Positions 53,306 to 62,200 of a DNA stretch of 64,000 bases are shown in pieces. A model generated the notes under the pieces. That model ran no database searches. It was given only the letters and a program-made list of their open reading frames with translations, and was not told the origin of the DNA. Numbering within the stretch: position 1 is the first letter of the stretch; every line of letters begins with the position of its first letter. Both the position numbers and the translations under genes were made by a program. The DNA is from Streptomyces sp. NBC_01754 (GTDB taxonomy: Bacteria > Actinomycetota > Actinomycetes > Streptomycetales > Streptomycetaceae), in the NCBI RefSeq assembly GCF_035918015.1, contig NZ_CP109132.1, forward strand, positions 5,642,001 through 5,706,000, in the 5' to 3' direction.

Positions 53306-54553
53306 ATGACGACGCATCCCTTCCCCCGTAAGCGAGTCCTGGGCGCCGCGGCCGCCACCGCCGTCCTCTTCGTCTCCGTGCCGGTGCTTCCCGCGGTCGC
53401 GGACGACTCCACCCAGTGCACCTTTCCCTCGAAGAAGTACGCGGGCCGCCCCTGGTCGCTGCAGCGCGTCCTGATGGACGAGTTGTGGCAGCAGTCCACC
53501 GGCAAGGGCGTACGGGTGGCGGTCATCGACACCGGCGTCGACATCAAGAACCCCCAACTGGCGAAGGCCGTGGACACCGAAAGCGGCCGCAACTTCCTGC
53601 CGAAGGGCCTCAAGGACGACGACGGCCGCGCGATCGAGCGCGGCAAGGAGAACGGCACCACCGACGTGGTCGGTCACGGCACCAAGGTCGCCGGGATCAT
53701 CGCCGCGCGCGAGGCCGGGGGGACCGGCTTCACCGGACTGGCCCCCGACGCGACGATCATCCCGATCCAGCAGAACGACGCCGGGGGCCACGGCACGGTG
53801 GAGCTCCTGGCCGAGGCCATCCGCTACGCCGTCGACGAGGCGGACGCGGACATCATCAACATCTCCCAGGACACGGCCGACGCGGTGAAGCCCACGCCGG
53901 CCCTGGAGCAGGCGGTGGACGCCGCCCTGGCGAAGGAGGTCGTGGTCATCGCCTCGGCCGGCAACGACGGGCTGGGCGGAAACGTCAAGGAGACCTATCC
54001 GGCCTCGTACAAGGGTGTCCTGGCCGTGGCGGCGTCGGACCGCAACAACGAACGGGCGGCCTTCTCCCAGTCCGGCGAGTTCGTCGGCATCGCCGCCCCT
54101 GGTGTGGACATGATCTCGACGGTCCCCGGCGGCGGGCACTGCGCCGACAACGGCACCAGTTTCTCCGCCCCGTACGTCGCGGGAGTCGCCGCCCTCATCC
54201 GGGCCAAGCACAAGGACTGGACCCAGGAACAGGTCGTCGCACAGATCCAGCAGACGGCGGAACGCTCCGTCGCGGGCCACGACCGGCTGGTCGGCTGGGG
54301 CGTCGTCGACCCGGTGCGCGCCCTGACCGACGACGAGAAGCCCATTGAACGCCCGGTGGCGCACGAGGGTGTGAGCAAGGGCGAAGCACCGATACCGGCC
54401 GCCCTCCATCTGGGTGAGACGGCGGACGAACGCAACGCCCGTCTGGCGACGTACGTCGTGGTGGGCGGAGGAGTGCTGGTCGCCGCCATCGCGGGTGCGG
54501 CCGTGGCCGTACGCGACATGCGCCGACGGCCCGGGCGACAGGGCGACACCTGA
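53306..54553 (+). CDS. mycP: Type VII secretion mycosin 1 (MycP), subtilisin-like protease
   Basis: The 415-aa protein has a signal peptide (about 1-34), an S8 subtilase domain with the triad D75 (AVIDTGVD), H124 (GHGTKVAG) and S285 (GTSFSAPYVAG), and a C-terminal membrane helix (YVVVGGGVLVAAIAGAAVAV) with a short basic tail, the normal mycosin topology. Mycosins are membrane-bound ESX proteases that stabilise the secretion complex. ATG at 53306 with GTGAGGAG upstream, directly after eccB. The catalytic residues are all present. Confidence 0.95.
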   Translation: MTTHPFPRKRVLGAAAATAVLFVSVPVLPAVADDSTQCTFPSKKYAGRPWSLQRVLMDELWQQSTGKGVRVAVIDTGVDIKNPQLAKAVDTESGRNFLPKGLKDDDGRAIERGKENGTTDVVGHGTKVAGIIAAREAGGTGFTGLAPDATIIPIQQNDAGGHGTVELLAEAIRYAVDEADADIINISQDTADAVKPTPALEQAVDAALAKEVVVIASAGNDGLGGNVKETYPASYKGVLAVAASDRNNERAAFSQSGEFVGIAAPGVDMISTVPGGGHCADNGTSFSAPYVAGVAALIRAKHKDWTQEQVVAQIQQTAERSVAGHDRLVGWGVVDPVRALTDDEKPIERPVAHEGVSKGEAPIPAALHLGETADERNARLATYVVVGGGVLVAAIAGAAVAVRDMRRRPGRQGDT

Positions 54554-54629
54554 CATCGGGCCCGGCGGCGACGGGCACCCGGCCGCGACCACCGCGTCGT
54601 ACCGGGAAGTCACGTGACGGACAAGACAG

Positions 54630-54658
54630 TTGGTCCTGTCGTTGCCATTGGCTAGAGT
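54630..54658 (+). promoter_or_regulatory. Strong promoter for the 54747-56923 gene pair
   Basis: TTGGTC (54630-54635) and TAGAGT (54653-54658) are spaced by exactly 17 bases and match the vegetative sigma consensus (-10 perfectly for TAGAGT-type). Transcription would start near 54665, about 80 bases before the GTG at 54747. This suggests that the two following genes are not merely an extension of the eccB-mycP transcript. Confidence 0.75.
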
Positions 54659-54746
54659 TGACGCTATGAAGCCGGGCTAGTTCACACGGGTGCGATAGCA
54701 ACGTGAAGCAGCCCGAGCAAACGGGGAATCGGGGAAGGGCAGCATC

Positions 54747-55202
54747 GTGGGCGAGGGCAAAGGCGGGGGCGGGACGGGGGATCTCAGGCGGGGTGTAGGC
54801 GCTCTCGAGCAGTTCCAGAACCGTGTGAACGCGTTGCTGGCGGACTTCGAGGGATCTGCGGCCGGCAGGACGAAGGTCGCCGCACAGAGGGTGTCGCGGT
54901 CCTCCTTGAGCGGCCAGAACACCTCCTTCGCCGAGGCGGACGGGCTGTACACGCAGTACAACCGCGTCCACGAGTCGCTCGTCGCGCTCTCGAAGTCACT
55001 GGGTGAGCAGATCGAGTACCTGAGCCTCGGGGTGCACGCGGCGGCCGTCGGCTTCGACAACGTGGACGACGACACGCGGCGGCGGTTCCACGCGATCCAG
55101 GCGAACTTGGGCGAGGAGCACGGGGCGACGCAGACGGAGAAGACCGCCACGCCTGAGCGGAACGCCGACAAGCAGAGCGACTCGGGGTGGGCAGCCGAAT
55201 GA
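54747..55202 (+). CDS. Small ESX-locus helical protein, unrecognised
   Basis: The 151-aa protein is glycine-rich at the N-terminus and then almost wholly helical (EQFQNRVNALLADFEGSAAGRTKVAAQRV, then EADGLYTQYNRVHESLVALSKSLGEQIEYLSLGVHAAAVGFDNVDDDTRRRF). The two helices separated by a SLSG turn recall the WXG100 hairpin without the Trp. GTG start at 54747 (GGGGAAGGG upstream). Its TGA overlaps the ATG of the 574-aa gene (ATGA), so the two are translationally coupled and are probably partners in a heterodimer, as PE/PPE or EsxA/B pairs are. No family assignment is made. Confidence 0.65.
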   Translation: MGEGKGGGGTGDLRRGVGALEQFQNRVNALLADFEGSAAGRTKVAAQRVSRSSLSGQNTSFAEADGLYTQYNRVHESLVALSKSLGEQIEYLSLGVHAAAVGFDNVDDDTRRRFHAIQANLGEEHGATQTEKTATPERNADKQSDSGWAAE

Positions 55203-56923
55203 GTGAACCGAAGAAGCAGGGAGCCGGGGGGCAGCCGGAGCCGACTCCGCAGGAGTGGAAGGCTCAGGACCACGAACGCGTCCAGGGTCAACTGATCGTC
55301 ACGGACGTCACCCGGGGCGTTCAGGGGATCATGGAGGCGGTCGGCTTCAGCTCCTCGGGACGGACGTCCTTCGAGGCCCACCCCCTCAACACGATGATCG
55401 ACCTCATCGAGAACTCCGATCCGGCGCGCCTCGAGGCGGCGGGTGAAGCGCTCTTCAACGCGCGGACCGCCCTCGTCGACGCCGCGAAGGAACTCGGCGA
55501 CTTCATCGGCCAGGTCGACTGGGAAGGCGAGTCCGGCACAGCCTTCCGTGACTGGGGCAACGGGCTGGTCGCCCATGCCAGGAATCTGGGCGCGTTCGCG
55601 CAGACGGCCGGCACCCAGATCACGGTTGCCGGGAGCGGTCTCGCGTCGGTACGCGCCTCCCTTCCGCCCCGTGACTCCCGCATCGTTCGGAAGAAGCCCG
55701 AGGAGATCGAGCTTCCGAAGCGGACCGAGAGCAATCCGGAGTACACCGCTGCGGTGAAGGTCGAGAAGGACCGCCAGGAGGCCATCAACCAGGCGAACCG
55801 GCTGGCGTCGTACTACTCGGTCTCCGAGGAGAGGCTGGCGGCGCAGGAGCCGCCGCGGTTCGAGAAGAAGCTGGGTGTGGCGGTGCCTCGGCCGCAAGGA
55901 CGAATTGATCCACACCTCGGCTCCGGCAGTCCGCAAGCTGGCTCCGAAACGGTGGCCAGTCCAGTGGGACGGGTAAGTCCCGAACAGACCGCCTCAGTTA
56001 ACGCGGTCAGCGTAAGTGGCCCGGGATTGGGCAGTCAGCCTGGGATCGAAGCCGTCGCAGCTGCACCGGTGCCGGGCAGGAACATCTCGATGGAGCTCAA
56101 TACCGTGGCGACGCCACCAGCTCCGGTGGCTACTCCTGGTCCGTCTCCGGTTCCTTCGCCCGTCGGACCGGCGGTCCCGGGCGGAGGCCCACCCGTGGGG
56201 CCTGTTTTCGTGAATCCGGTGACAAGTAACTCGCAGAGGCCGCGGGGGCCACAGGGAGCGCCCAGGTCAGTGAGCCAGCCCGAGGGAGGAGGCCCCGCAG
56301 CGAACGGACGTGGCGGAGCCCCGCTGGGCCGCCCCACTCCTCTGGGTAGCGGTTCACCCTCAGGACGCTCCGGGTTCGGAGGCGCCGATGGGCGGAATCC
56401 CCTCATCGGTGAGTCCGGCGTGACGGGCGGCAGGCCGGTGGCGGCTGGGCCTGCGGCGGGAGCTGGGACTCCTCGACCGCCCATGGGCCGAGCCGGCGGC
56501 ATCGTAGGCGGGACACCGCAGCGCTCAGTGCCGGGCGCGGGCACGTCTGCCGGATCGCGGGGCCTTCCACGTGGCCCGGTCATCGGAGCCGGCGGAGCGC
56601 CGCAAGGGGGCGGCTCCGCAGGCGGCGCCGGCCGAGGGGTCATCGGGGCCGGTGCGCCGAGCAGTACGTCCCGCCCCGGTGGCCGTGGCGCTTCCAGCTC
56701 GAACGGAGTCGTCGGTAAGCCGCGTGGCTCTGCGGCCGGCGCGGGCGTGGGGGCCAGGGGCTTCACCTCCGGAGGTTCAGGACTCGTGCGCGGATCCGTA
56801 GGCCGACGTGACTCCGGCGAGGAGGAGCAGGACGACGGCACGCTGCGCCCGGACTACCTGACGGAAGACAGAGAGACGTGGGAGGCCGGACGGCGCGCAG
56901 CCGCACCCCCGGTGATCGAGTAG
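55199..56923 (+). CDS. Candidate ESX substrate with YxxxD C-terminal signal
   Basis: The 574-aa protein has an N-terminal helical region (about 1-170; TRGVQGIMEAVGFSSSG, and VDWEGESGTAFRDWGNGLVAHARNL with a WxG-like WEG), then about 350 residues of low-complexity Pro/Gly/Ser/Arg sequence with PVGPAVPGGG-type stretches, and an acidic-to-aromatic C-terminus. The last 22 residues contain YLTED (Y553 to D557), fitting the YxxxD/E signal of type VII substrates, and an adjacent DRETWEAG. There is no signal peptide or membrane helix. Context (ESX locus, coupled partner upstream, mycosin downstream) fits a secreted effector or a surface protein. It is not a known family member to me. Confidence 0.7.
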   Translation: MSEPKKQGAGGQPEPTPQEWKAQDHERVQGQLIVTDVTRGVQGIMEAVGFSSSGRTSFEAHPLNTMIDLIENSDPARLEAAGEALFNARTALVDAAKELGDFIGQVDWEGESGTAFRDWGNGLVAHARNLGAFAQTAGTQITVAGSGLASVRASLPPRDSRIVRKKPEEIELPKRTESNPEYTAAVKVEKDRQEAINQANRLASYYSVSEERLAAQEPPRFEKKLGVAVPRPQGRIDPHLGSGSPQAGSETVASPVGRVSPEQTASVNAVSVSGPGLGSQPGIEAVAAAPVPGRNISMELNTVATPPAPVATPGPSPVPSPVGPAVPGGGPPVGPVFVNPVTSNSQRPRGPQGAPRSVSQPEGGGPAANGRGGAPLGRPTPLGSGSPSGRSGFGGADGRNPLIGESGVTGGRPVAAGPAAGAGTPRPPMGRAGGIVGGTPQRSVPGAGTSAGSRGLPRGPVIGAGGAPQGGGSAGGAGRGVIGAGAPSSTSRPGGRGASSSNGVVGKPRGSAAGAGVGARGFTSGGSGLVRGSVGRRDSGEEEQDDGTLRPDYLTEDRETWEAGRRAAAPPVIE

Positions 56924-56948
56924 GTACAGGGAAGATTCGGAAGTCAGG

Positions 56949-58205
56949 ATGACAGCAGGGATGAGCCAGACCCGGAAGCCCCGAAGGCCTCTCGGATTGC
57001 GCGGGCGTCTGCTCGGAACGGTGGCTGTTGCCGCTGCCTGGAGTGTGGGATTCGCAGGGGCTGCTTCTTCTGCGGTGGCCGCAGACGTGCAGTCCAAGCA
57101 GTGGTACCTCAGGGCGATGCAGGCGGAGGAGATGTGGAAGGTCACCACCGGCGAAGGCATCAAGGTCGCTGTCATTGACACAGGCGTCAACGCGTCAACA
57201 TCCTCTCTGAAGGGTCAGGTTCTTAAGGGATTTGACGCCACCGGAGCAGACGGCGACGAGTACGACGACTATCGCGGACACGGCACCACCATGGCTGAGC
57301 TGATTGCTGGGACAGGCAAGGGGGGCGGCCTGAAAGGCCTCGCTCCAGGCGTAAAGATCATTCCGATGCGGATCACCGATACGGAATTCCAGAACGAGCA
57401 TTCGGTGAATGCAGAGGACACCAGCGACGCTATCCGGGCCGCAGCTGACAGCGATGCACAGATCCTGAGTATGTCGTTCGCCAGCGATTTCCCAACTGCG
57501 AAGGAGCGGGAGGCTGTCAAGTATGCGCAAAGCAAGGGAAAGCTCTTCTTCGCAGGAGTTGGGAACAACGCGGAGAAGGACAATCAGGATCAGTTCCCTG
57601 CCGCCTATCCGCAGGTAGTTGGCGTCGCCTCGGCTGACCGTGACGGAAAGGTGGCCGAGTACTCCCAGAACGGGGACATCGTAGACATCGCGGCCCCCGG
57701 TAACGACATCCCGCGATGGTGCGACGCCACCTTCCAGAGCTACTGCGACGGCGACGGCGGCACCAGCGCGGCCACCGCCATCGCCTCCGCCTCCGCCGCC
57801 CTGGTGTGGTCCGCCCACCCGGACTGGACTGCCAACCAGGTCCTCAACGTCCTCTTCGACACGGCCAGTCGTGACTGGGAGAAGGACACGGTCAGCAAGT
57901 ACCTCGGGCATGGTCTGATCCGCCCGTCCATGAACCTCCTCAAGGGCAAGGGGGACCCGGGTGCCCCGGACATCAGCCCCCTCACCCAGGAGAAGACGGC
58001 GGGCTCGCCGGCCTCGCCCGCCGCCTCTGCATCAGCTTCGTCACAGCCGGAGGAGAAGGAAACGGTTGCCGACGCCGCCGTGGCAGGCTCCAGCACCGAG
58101 AAGGACGACACCAGCCATCTCGGCCTGATCCTCGGTGGAGCGGCGGCGGTGGTCCTGCTCGGCGGCGGAGCGTTCGTCTTCGCCCGCAGGCGCCGCACCG
58201 CCTGA
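56949..58205 (+). CDS. mycP: Second mycosin (S8 protease) with a compositional mosaic
   Basis: The 418-aa protein has a signal peptide (about 1-45), triad residues D77 (AVIDTGVN), H111 (RGHGTTMAEL) and S273 (GGTSAATAIA), and a C-terminal membrane helix (LGLILGGAAAVVLLGGGAFVF) with a basic tail. It is a second mycosin type, more divergent than mycosin 1 (the block around the Asp reads STSSLKGQVLKG, and S273 lies in GGTSA). From about 57160 to 57720 the codons use many A/T third positions (for example ATT, GAT, GAA, AAT, CAT, GCA), then return to GC-rich codons before S273. This suggests recombination of the middle part with a less GC-rich relative. Start: ATG at 56949; the ATG at 56961 is an alternative. 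Confidence 0.92.
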   Translation: MTAGMSQTRKPRRPLGLRGRLLGTVAVAAAWSVGFAGAASSAVAADVQSKQWYLRAMQAEEMWKVTTGEGIKVAVIDTGVNASTSSLKGQVLKGFDATGADGDEYDDYRGHGTTMAELIAGTGKGGGLKGLAPGVKIIPMRITDTEFQNEHSVNAEDTSDAIRAAADSDAQILSMSFASDFPTAKEREAVKYAQSKGKLFFAGVGNNAEKDNQDQFPAAYPQVVGVASADRDGKVAEYSQNGDIVDIAAPGNDIPRWCDATFQSYCDGDGGTSAATAIASASAALVWSAHPDWTANQVLNVLFDTASRDWEKDTVSKYLGHGLIRPSMNLLKGKGDPGAPDISPLTQEKTAGSPASPAASASASSQPEEKETVADAAVAGSSTEKDDTSHLGLILGGAAAVVLLGGGAFVFARRRRTA

Positions 58206-58279
58206 CCGGCCGTAGTCCACACACACCCGCCGGCGGCAGAGCCGGAACGTACAAGCGCAACAGGAAGGAAGCCAGCACC

Positions 58280-58630
58280 ATGCCGGCAGATCAGAAACTC
58301 TCAGCCTCCAGCCTGATCAGGCTGGAGGGTGAGCTCTCCAAGAGGTTCGAGTCCGTCCAGGGCCAGCTGAAGAAGCTGCAGGGGACCATCGACAGCCTGG
58401 AAGGGGCTTGGCAGGGTATCGGCGCCAACGCCTTCAACAAGAAGCAGGACGCCATCAACCTGCGGATGGGGAACATCGCCAGGCGGCTGACCGAGTTCCA
58501 GAATTCGATCAAGGCCGCCCGCACCATCTCCGACGGCAACGAAGAAGACATCCGTGCGGCTCTCGCCTCCGTGGACGCCGGCGACGGCGGCGGCACCCAG
58601 GCCAAGACCTCGGCTTTCAACAACCTCTGA
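58280..58630 (+). CDS. esxA: WXG100 protein EsxA-like
   Basis: The 116-aa protein is a two-helix WXG100 protein: helix, W44-Q-G46 turn (EGAWQGIGANAF), helix, and a Gly-rich tail (DGGGTQAKTSAFNNL) rather than the usual C-terminal YxxxD. It would pair with the EsxB-like protein encoded 66 bp downstream and be secreted by the ESX system. Start: ATG at 58280 with CAGGAAGGAAG upstream. In Streptomyces the homologous pair is secreted and affects development; that role is known for relatives, not shown here. Confidence 0.93.
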   Translation: MPADQKLSASSLIRLEGELSKRFESVQGQLKKLQGTIDSLEGAWQGIGANAFNKKQDAINLRMGNIARRLTEFQNSIKAARTISDGNEEDIRAALASVDAGDGGGTQAKTSAFNNL

Positions 58631-58696
58631 CCTCACTACGGCCGTACAACGTACGAGACCGTCCGCCGTACCAACTGACTTTCACGGGAGGACCGC

Positions 58697-58996
58697 ATGC
58701 CAGCCGACAACGGCACAATGGCTGTCACCTACGCGAGCCTGGACCTTGCCGCCGGTGCCATCGACCAACAGGCCAAGCAGCTTCTGGAAGACCTTGACGG
58801 CATCAAGGCGATGATCACCAATGTGTCCGAGTTGTGGGTCGGTGAGGCGAAGACGGCGTACGACGCCGCCCAGAAGGCCTGGGACAACGACGCCCAAGAG
58901 ATCCGAGGCGCGCTGACCAAGATCTCCAACGAGGTGCGCGAGGCCGCCGTCACCTACCGGGCCGGCGACAAGCGGGCGCGGGGCTACTTCGAGTAG
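58697..58996 (+). CDS. esxB: WXG100 protein EsxB-like
   Basis: The 99-aa protein has the WXG100 fold with W47-V-G49 (ELWVGEAKTAYDAAQKAW) and a C-terminal secretion signal YRAGD (Y87 to D91), fitting YxxxD. It forms the partner of EsxA. Start: ATG at 58697 with GGGAGG upstream; a second in-frame ATG at residue 8 is possible. A 12-bp terminator stem follows. Confidence 0.93.
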   Translation: MPADNGTMAVTYASLDLAAGAIDQQAKQLLEDLDGIKAMITNVSELWVGEAKTAYDAAQKAWDNDAQEIRGALTKISNEVREAAVTYRAGDKRARGYFE

Positions 58997-59017
58997 GGAT
59001 CGGCAGGACGCACGGAT

Positions 59018-59050
59018 CAGGGTGGGCACGCACGGGAGGTGCCCACCCTG
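59018..59050 (+). terminator. Terminator after esxB
   Basis: A perfect 12-bp stem (CAGGGTGGGCAC with GTGCCCACCCTG) and a 9-base loop starts 22 bp after the esxB stop, before the convergent eccC end at 59293. Confidence 0.8.
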
Positions 59051-59173
59051 ACGTGTGCCGTGGGTGGGCCGTCGGCGGGTCCGCCGCCGGTGCTGCCACA
59101 CACCGAACAACCACCGTGTGCCCGAGTGGCCCTGGCCCCGCCCGCTCCCGGACGCCGTGTGCTCCCATGCCGG

Positions 59174-59206
59174 GAGACAGCGCGGAGACAGCGCGGAGAC
59201 AGCGCG
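59174..59206. repeat. Three tandem copies of an 11-bp unit
   Basis: GAGACAGCGCG occurs three times in direct tandem between esxB and eccC (59174-59184, 59185-59195, 59196-59206). The surrounding 296-bp convergent gap holds only this repeat and the esxB terminator; I saw no gene in it. The repeat may vary in copy number between strains. Confidence 0.7.
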
Positions 59207-59292
59207 GGGCACCCCTCGCCCGTAGGCGAACGGTGCCCCGCCCCGCGTCGCCCGGTCCGCTCCTTCGCGTACCGGTCCCGGCCCCGCCGCCG

Positions 59293-62200
59293 TCACCCGT
59301 CCATGAGCCCGGACTGCACCAGCGGGTTGCCCCGGCGCCGTGTGACGAAGACCCCGCGCCCCGGAGGCATCGGCCGTGGCCGGACGTTGCCGAGGACGTC
59401 CCCCTCGTTGGGGTCGCCCGAGAGCATCAGCCCCTGTGCCCCGAGCTCCATGATGCGCTGCATGAAGGACTCGTACAGGGACCGGCCGGCCCCCGCCGTG
59501 CTGCGGGCGATGATGAACCGGACCCCGACGTCACGGGCGAACGGCAGCATCTCCGTCAGCTTGGCCAGCGGATTCCCGCTGGAGGTCGAGACCAGGTCGT
59601 AGTCGTCGACGACCACGAACACCATGGGTCCGCTCCACCAGCTGCGCTCCCGCAGCTCCTGGGCCGTGACATCGGGTGACGGCGTACGACGCTTCATCAG
59701 GTCGTACATGGCGTCCACGTGGTGCTCCATGTTGTTGGACATGGGCACGTACTCCGCGAGGTGCGTCGCGGGGGTCACGTCCAGGAGCGCTCGCCGGTTG
59801 TCGATCACGAAGAACTTGAGTGCGTTGCCGTCGTACCGCTCGGACAACTGTTTGATGAGTAGCCGCAGCAGATTGGACTTGCCGGACTCGCTCTCGCCGA
59901 ACACCAGGAAGAACGGGTCGCGCTCGAAGTCGAGGAAGACCGGCTCCAGGTTGTTCTCGTCGATACCGAACGCGATGCCCCGCTTCGGCTGCGCGTGGCC
60001 CGCGGGCAGCTCGTGGACCGGGAGTTCACGCGGCAGCAGACGTACCGCCGGAGCGGGCGCCGCCGTCCAGTGCCGGGCGACCTCCTGGTTCATGGCCGCC
60101 GTCGCCTCGGAGAGGTCGCTGTCGGAGTTGATGCCGTCGATACGCGGTACCGCGGCCATGAAGTGCAGCTTCTCCGGGGTGAGCCCGCGACCGGGCACCC
60201 CCGGGGGCACGTTGACCGCCGCCTTGCGGTCCAGCTCGGAGTCCATGACGTCACCGAGCCGCAGTTCGAGCCGGTTCATCAGGTGGTCCTTGAGGTTGGC
60301 CCGGACCTCCATGGACCGCGAAGCCGTGACGACCAGGTGGATGCCGTATCCCAGGCCGCGCGCCGCGATGTCCACCGCCGCCGGCTCCAGGCCCTCGTAG
60401 TCCGTACGGAAGTTGCCCCAGCCGTCGATGATCAGGAAGACGTCGCCCCACGGCTGGTCCGTCACCGAGATCTCACCGCGCGCCCGCATCCTGCGGAAGG
60501 TGGCGATGGAGTCGATGCCCGCGCTGCGGAAGTACTCCTCACGCCGCGTCAGAATGCCGTAGACCTCGGAGACCGTACGCCGCACCCGCTCGGGGTCGAG
60601 CCGGGAGGCGATCCCTCCGACGTGCGGCAGGCCGGAGACCGACGCCATGCCGCCACCACCGAAGTCGAGCCCGTAGAACTGGACCTCCTGGGGCGTGTGG
60701 GTGAGGGCGAAGCCCGCGATGAGGGTGCGCAGCAGCGTGGACTTGCCCGACTGCGGGCCCCCGGTGATCTGCATATGGCCCGCCGCGCCGGAGAAGTCCC
60801 GGTAGAGCGTGTCGCGCCGCTGCTCGTACGGCTTGTCCACCACACCGAGCGGTACGACGAGCCGCCCCGCGCCCTCGAACCCCGGCTGGCTCAGCCCGCG
60901 TCCCTCGACCGCGGAGAGCCCCGGCAGGAGCTCGTCCAGCGACGGCGGGTTGTCCAGCGGAGGCAGCCACACCTGGTGCGCGGAGGCGCCCCGGCCCTCC
61001 AGCCTGCGCACGATCACGTCGAGCACGGTGTCCGCCAGCGCGTCGTCCTCCGAGGCACGGGCATCCGGCACCGAGGCCCCGGCCTGCGGGTCCGGCTGTA
61101 CGTACCGCACCGGCACCGGAGCCGCGGTGAACAACACCGGCCTGCGGTCCACGGGCAGGGGTCCGGAGGACACGGCCGCCTCGGTGCCCGAGCGGTACAC
61201 CCCGGAGACGTACGCGGCCTTGAACCGCACCATCTCGTCCGTTCCGTACTTCAGGTAGCCGGAACCGGGCACGTTGGGCAGGTGGTAGGCGTCGGGCACG
61301 CCCAGCGCGGCCCGGGACTCGCCCGTCGAGAAGGTGCGCAGGCCGATCCGGTAGGACAGGTAGGTCTCCAGACCGCGCAGCCGCCCCTCCTCCAGGCGCT
61401 GCGAGGCCAGCAGCAGATGCACGCCCAGCGAACGGCCGATACGCCCGATCTGCACGAACATCTCGATGAAGTCGGGCTTGGCGGTCAGCAGCTCGCTGAA
61501 CTCGTCGATGACCAGGACGAGGGAGGGGATGGGCTGTAGGGGGGCTCCCGCGGCACGCGCCTTCTCGTAGTCGTGGATGTTGGCGTAGTTGCCCGCGTCG
61601 CGCAGCATCTCCTGGCGGCGGTTGAGCTCACCGCTGATGGAGTCGCCCATGCGGTCCACCAGCGTCAGGTCGTCCGCGAGGTTGGTGATCACCGCGGCGA
61701 CGTGGGGCATCTGCGCCATACCGGCGAAAGTGGCACCGCCCTTGAAGTCCGCGAGGACGAAGTTGAGCGTCTCCGAGGTATGGGTCACGGCGAGACCCAG
61801 CACGAGCGTGCGGAGCAGCTCGGACTTGCCGGAACCGGTGGCACCGACACACAGGCCGTGCGGACCCATCCCCTCCTGCGCCGCCTCCTTGAGGTCCAGC
61901 ATCACCGGGGCGCCGTCCTCGCCGACACCGATGGGGACGCGCAGCCGCTCCGCCTGGGAACGGGCCCGCCAGGTGCGGCTGACGTCGACCGAGGCCGCGT
62001 CGCCCAGGTTCAGCAGATCGGTGAACTCGAGGTTGGCGAGCAGGGGTTCGTCGTCGTCGCCGCCCGAGGCCACGTGGAGGGGCGCCAACTGCCGGGCGAG
62101 CGCCTCGGCGGCCTCGTGGGCGAACAGGTCGGGGACCCCGTCGTACACGAGCCCGTGCCCGGATTCCAGCTGGAGCGAGTGCGGGCCCACCACGACGGAG

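Noticed and set aside
51767-54613. Minus-strand open frame of 948 codons opposite eccB and mycP
   Set aside because: The plus-strand genes have clear domains; this frame has none.
59051-59292. Possible small gene between esxB and eccC
   Set aside because: Frames here give Arg/Pro-rich translations without a Shine-Dalgarno, and the segment contains a tandem repeat.
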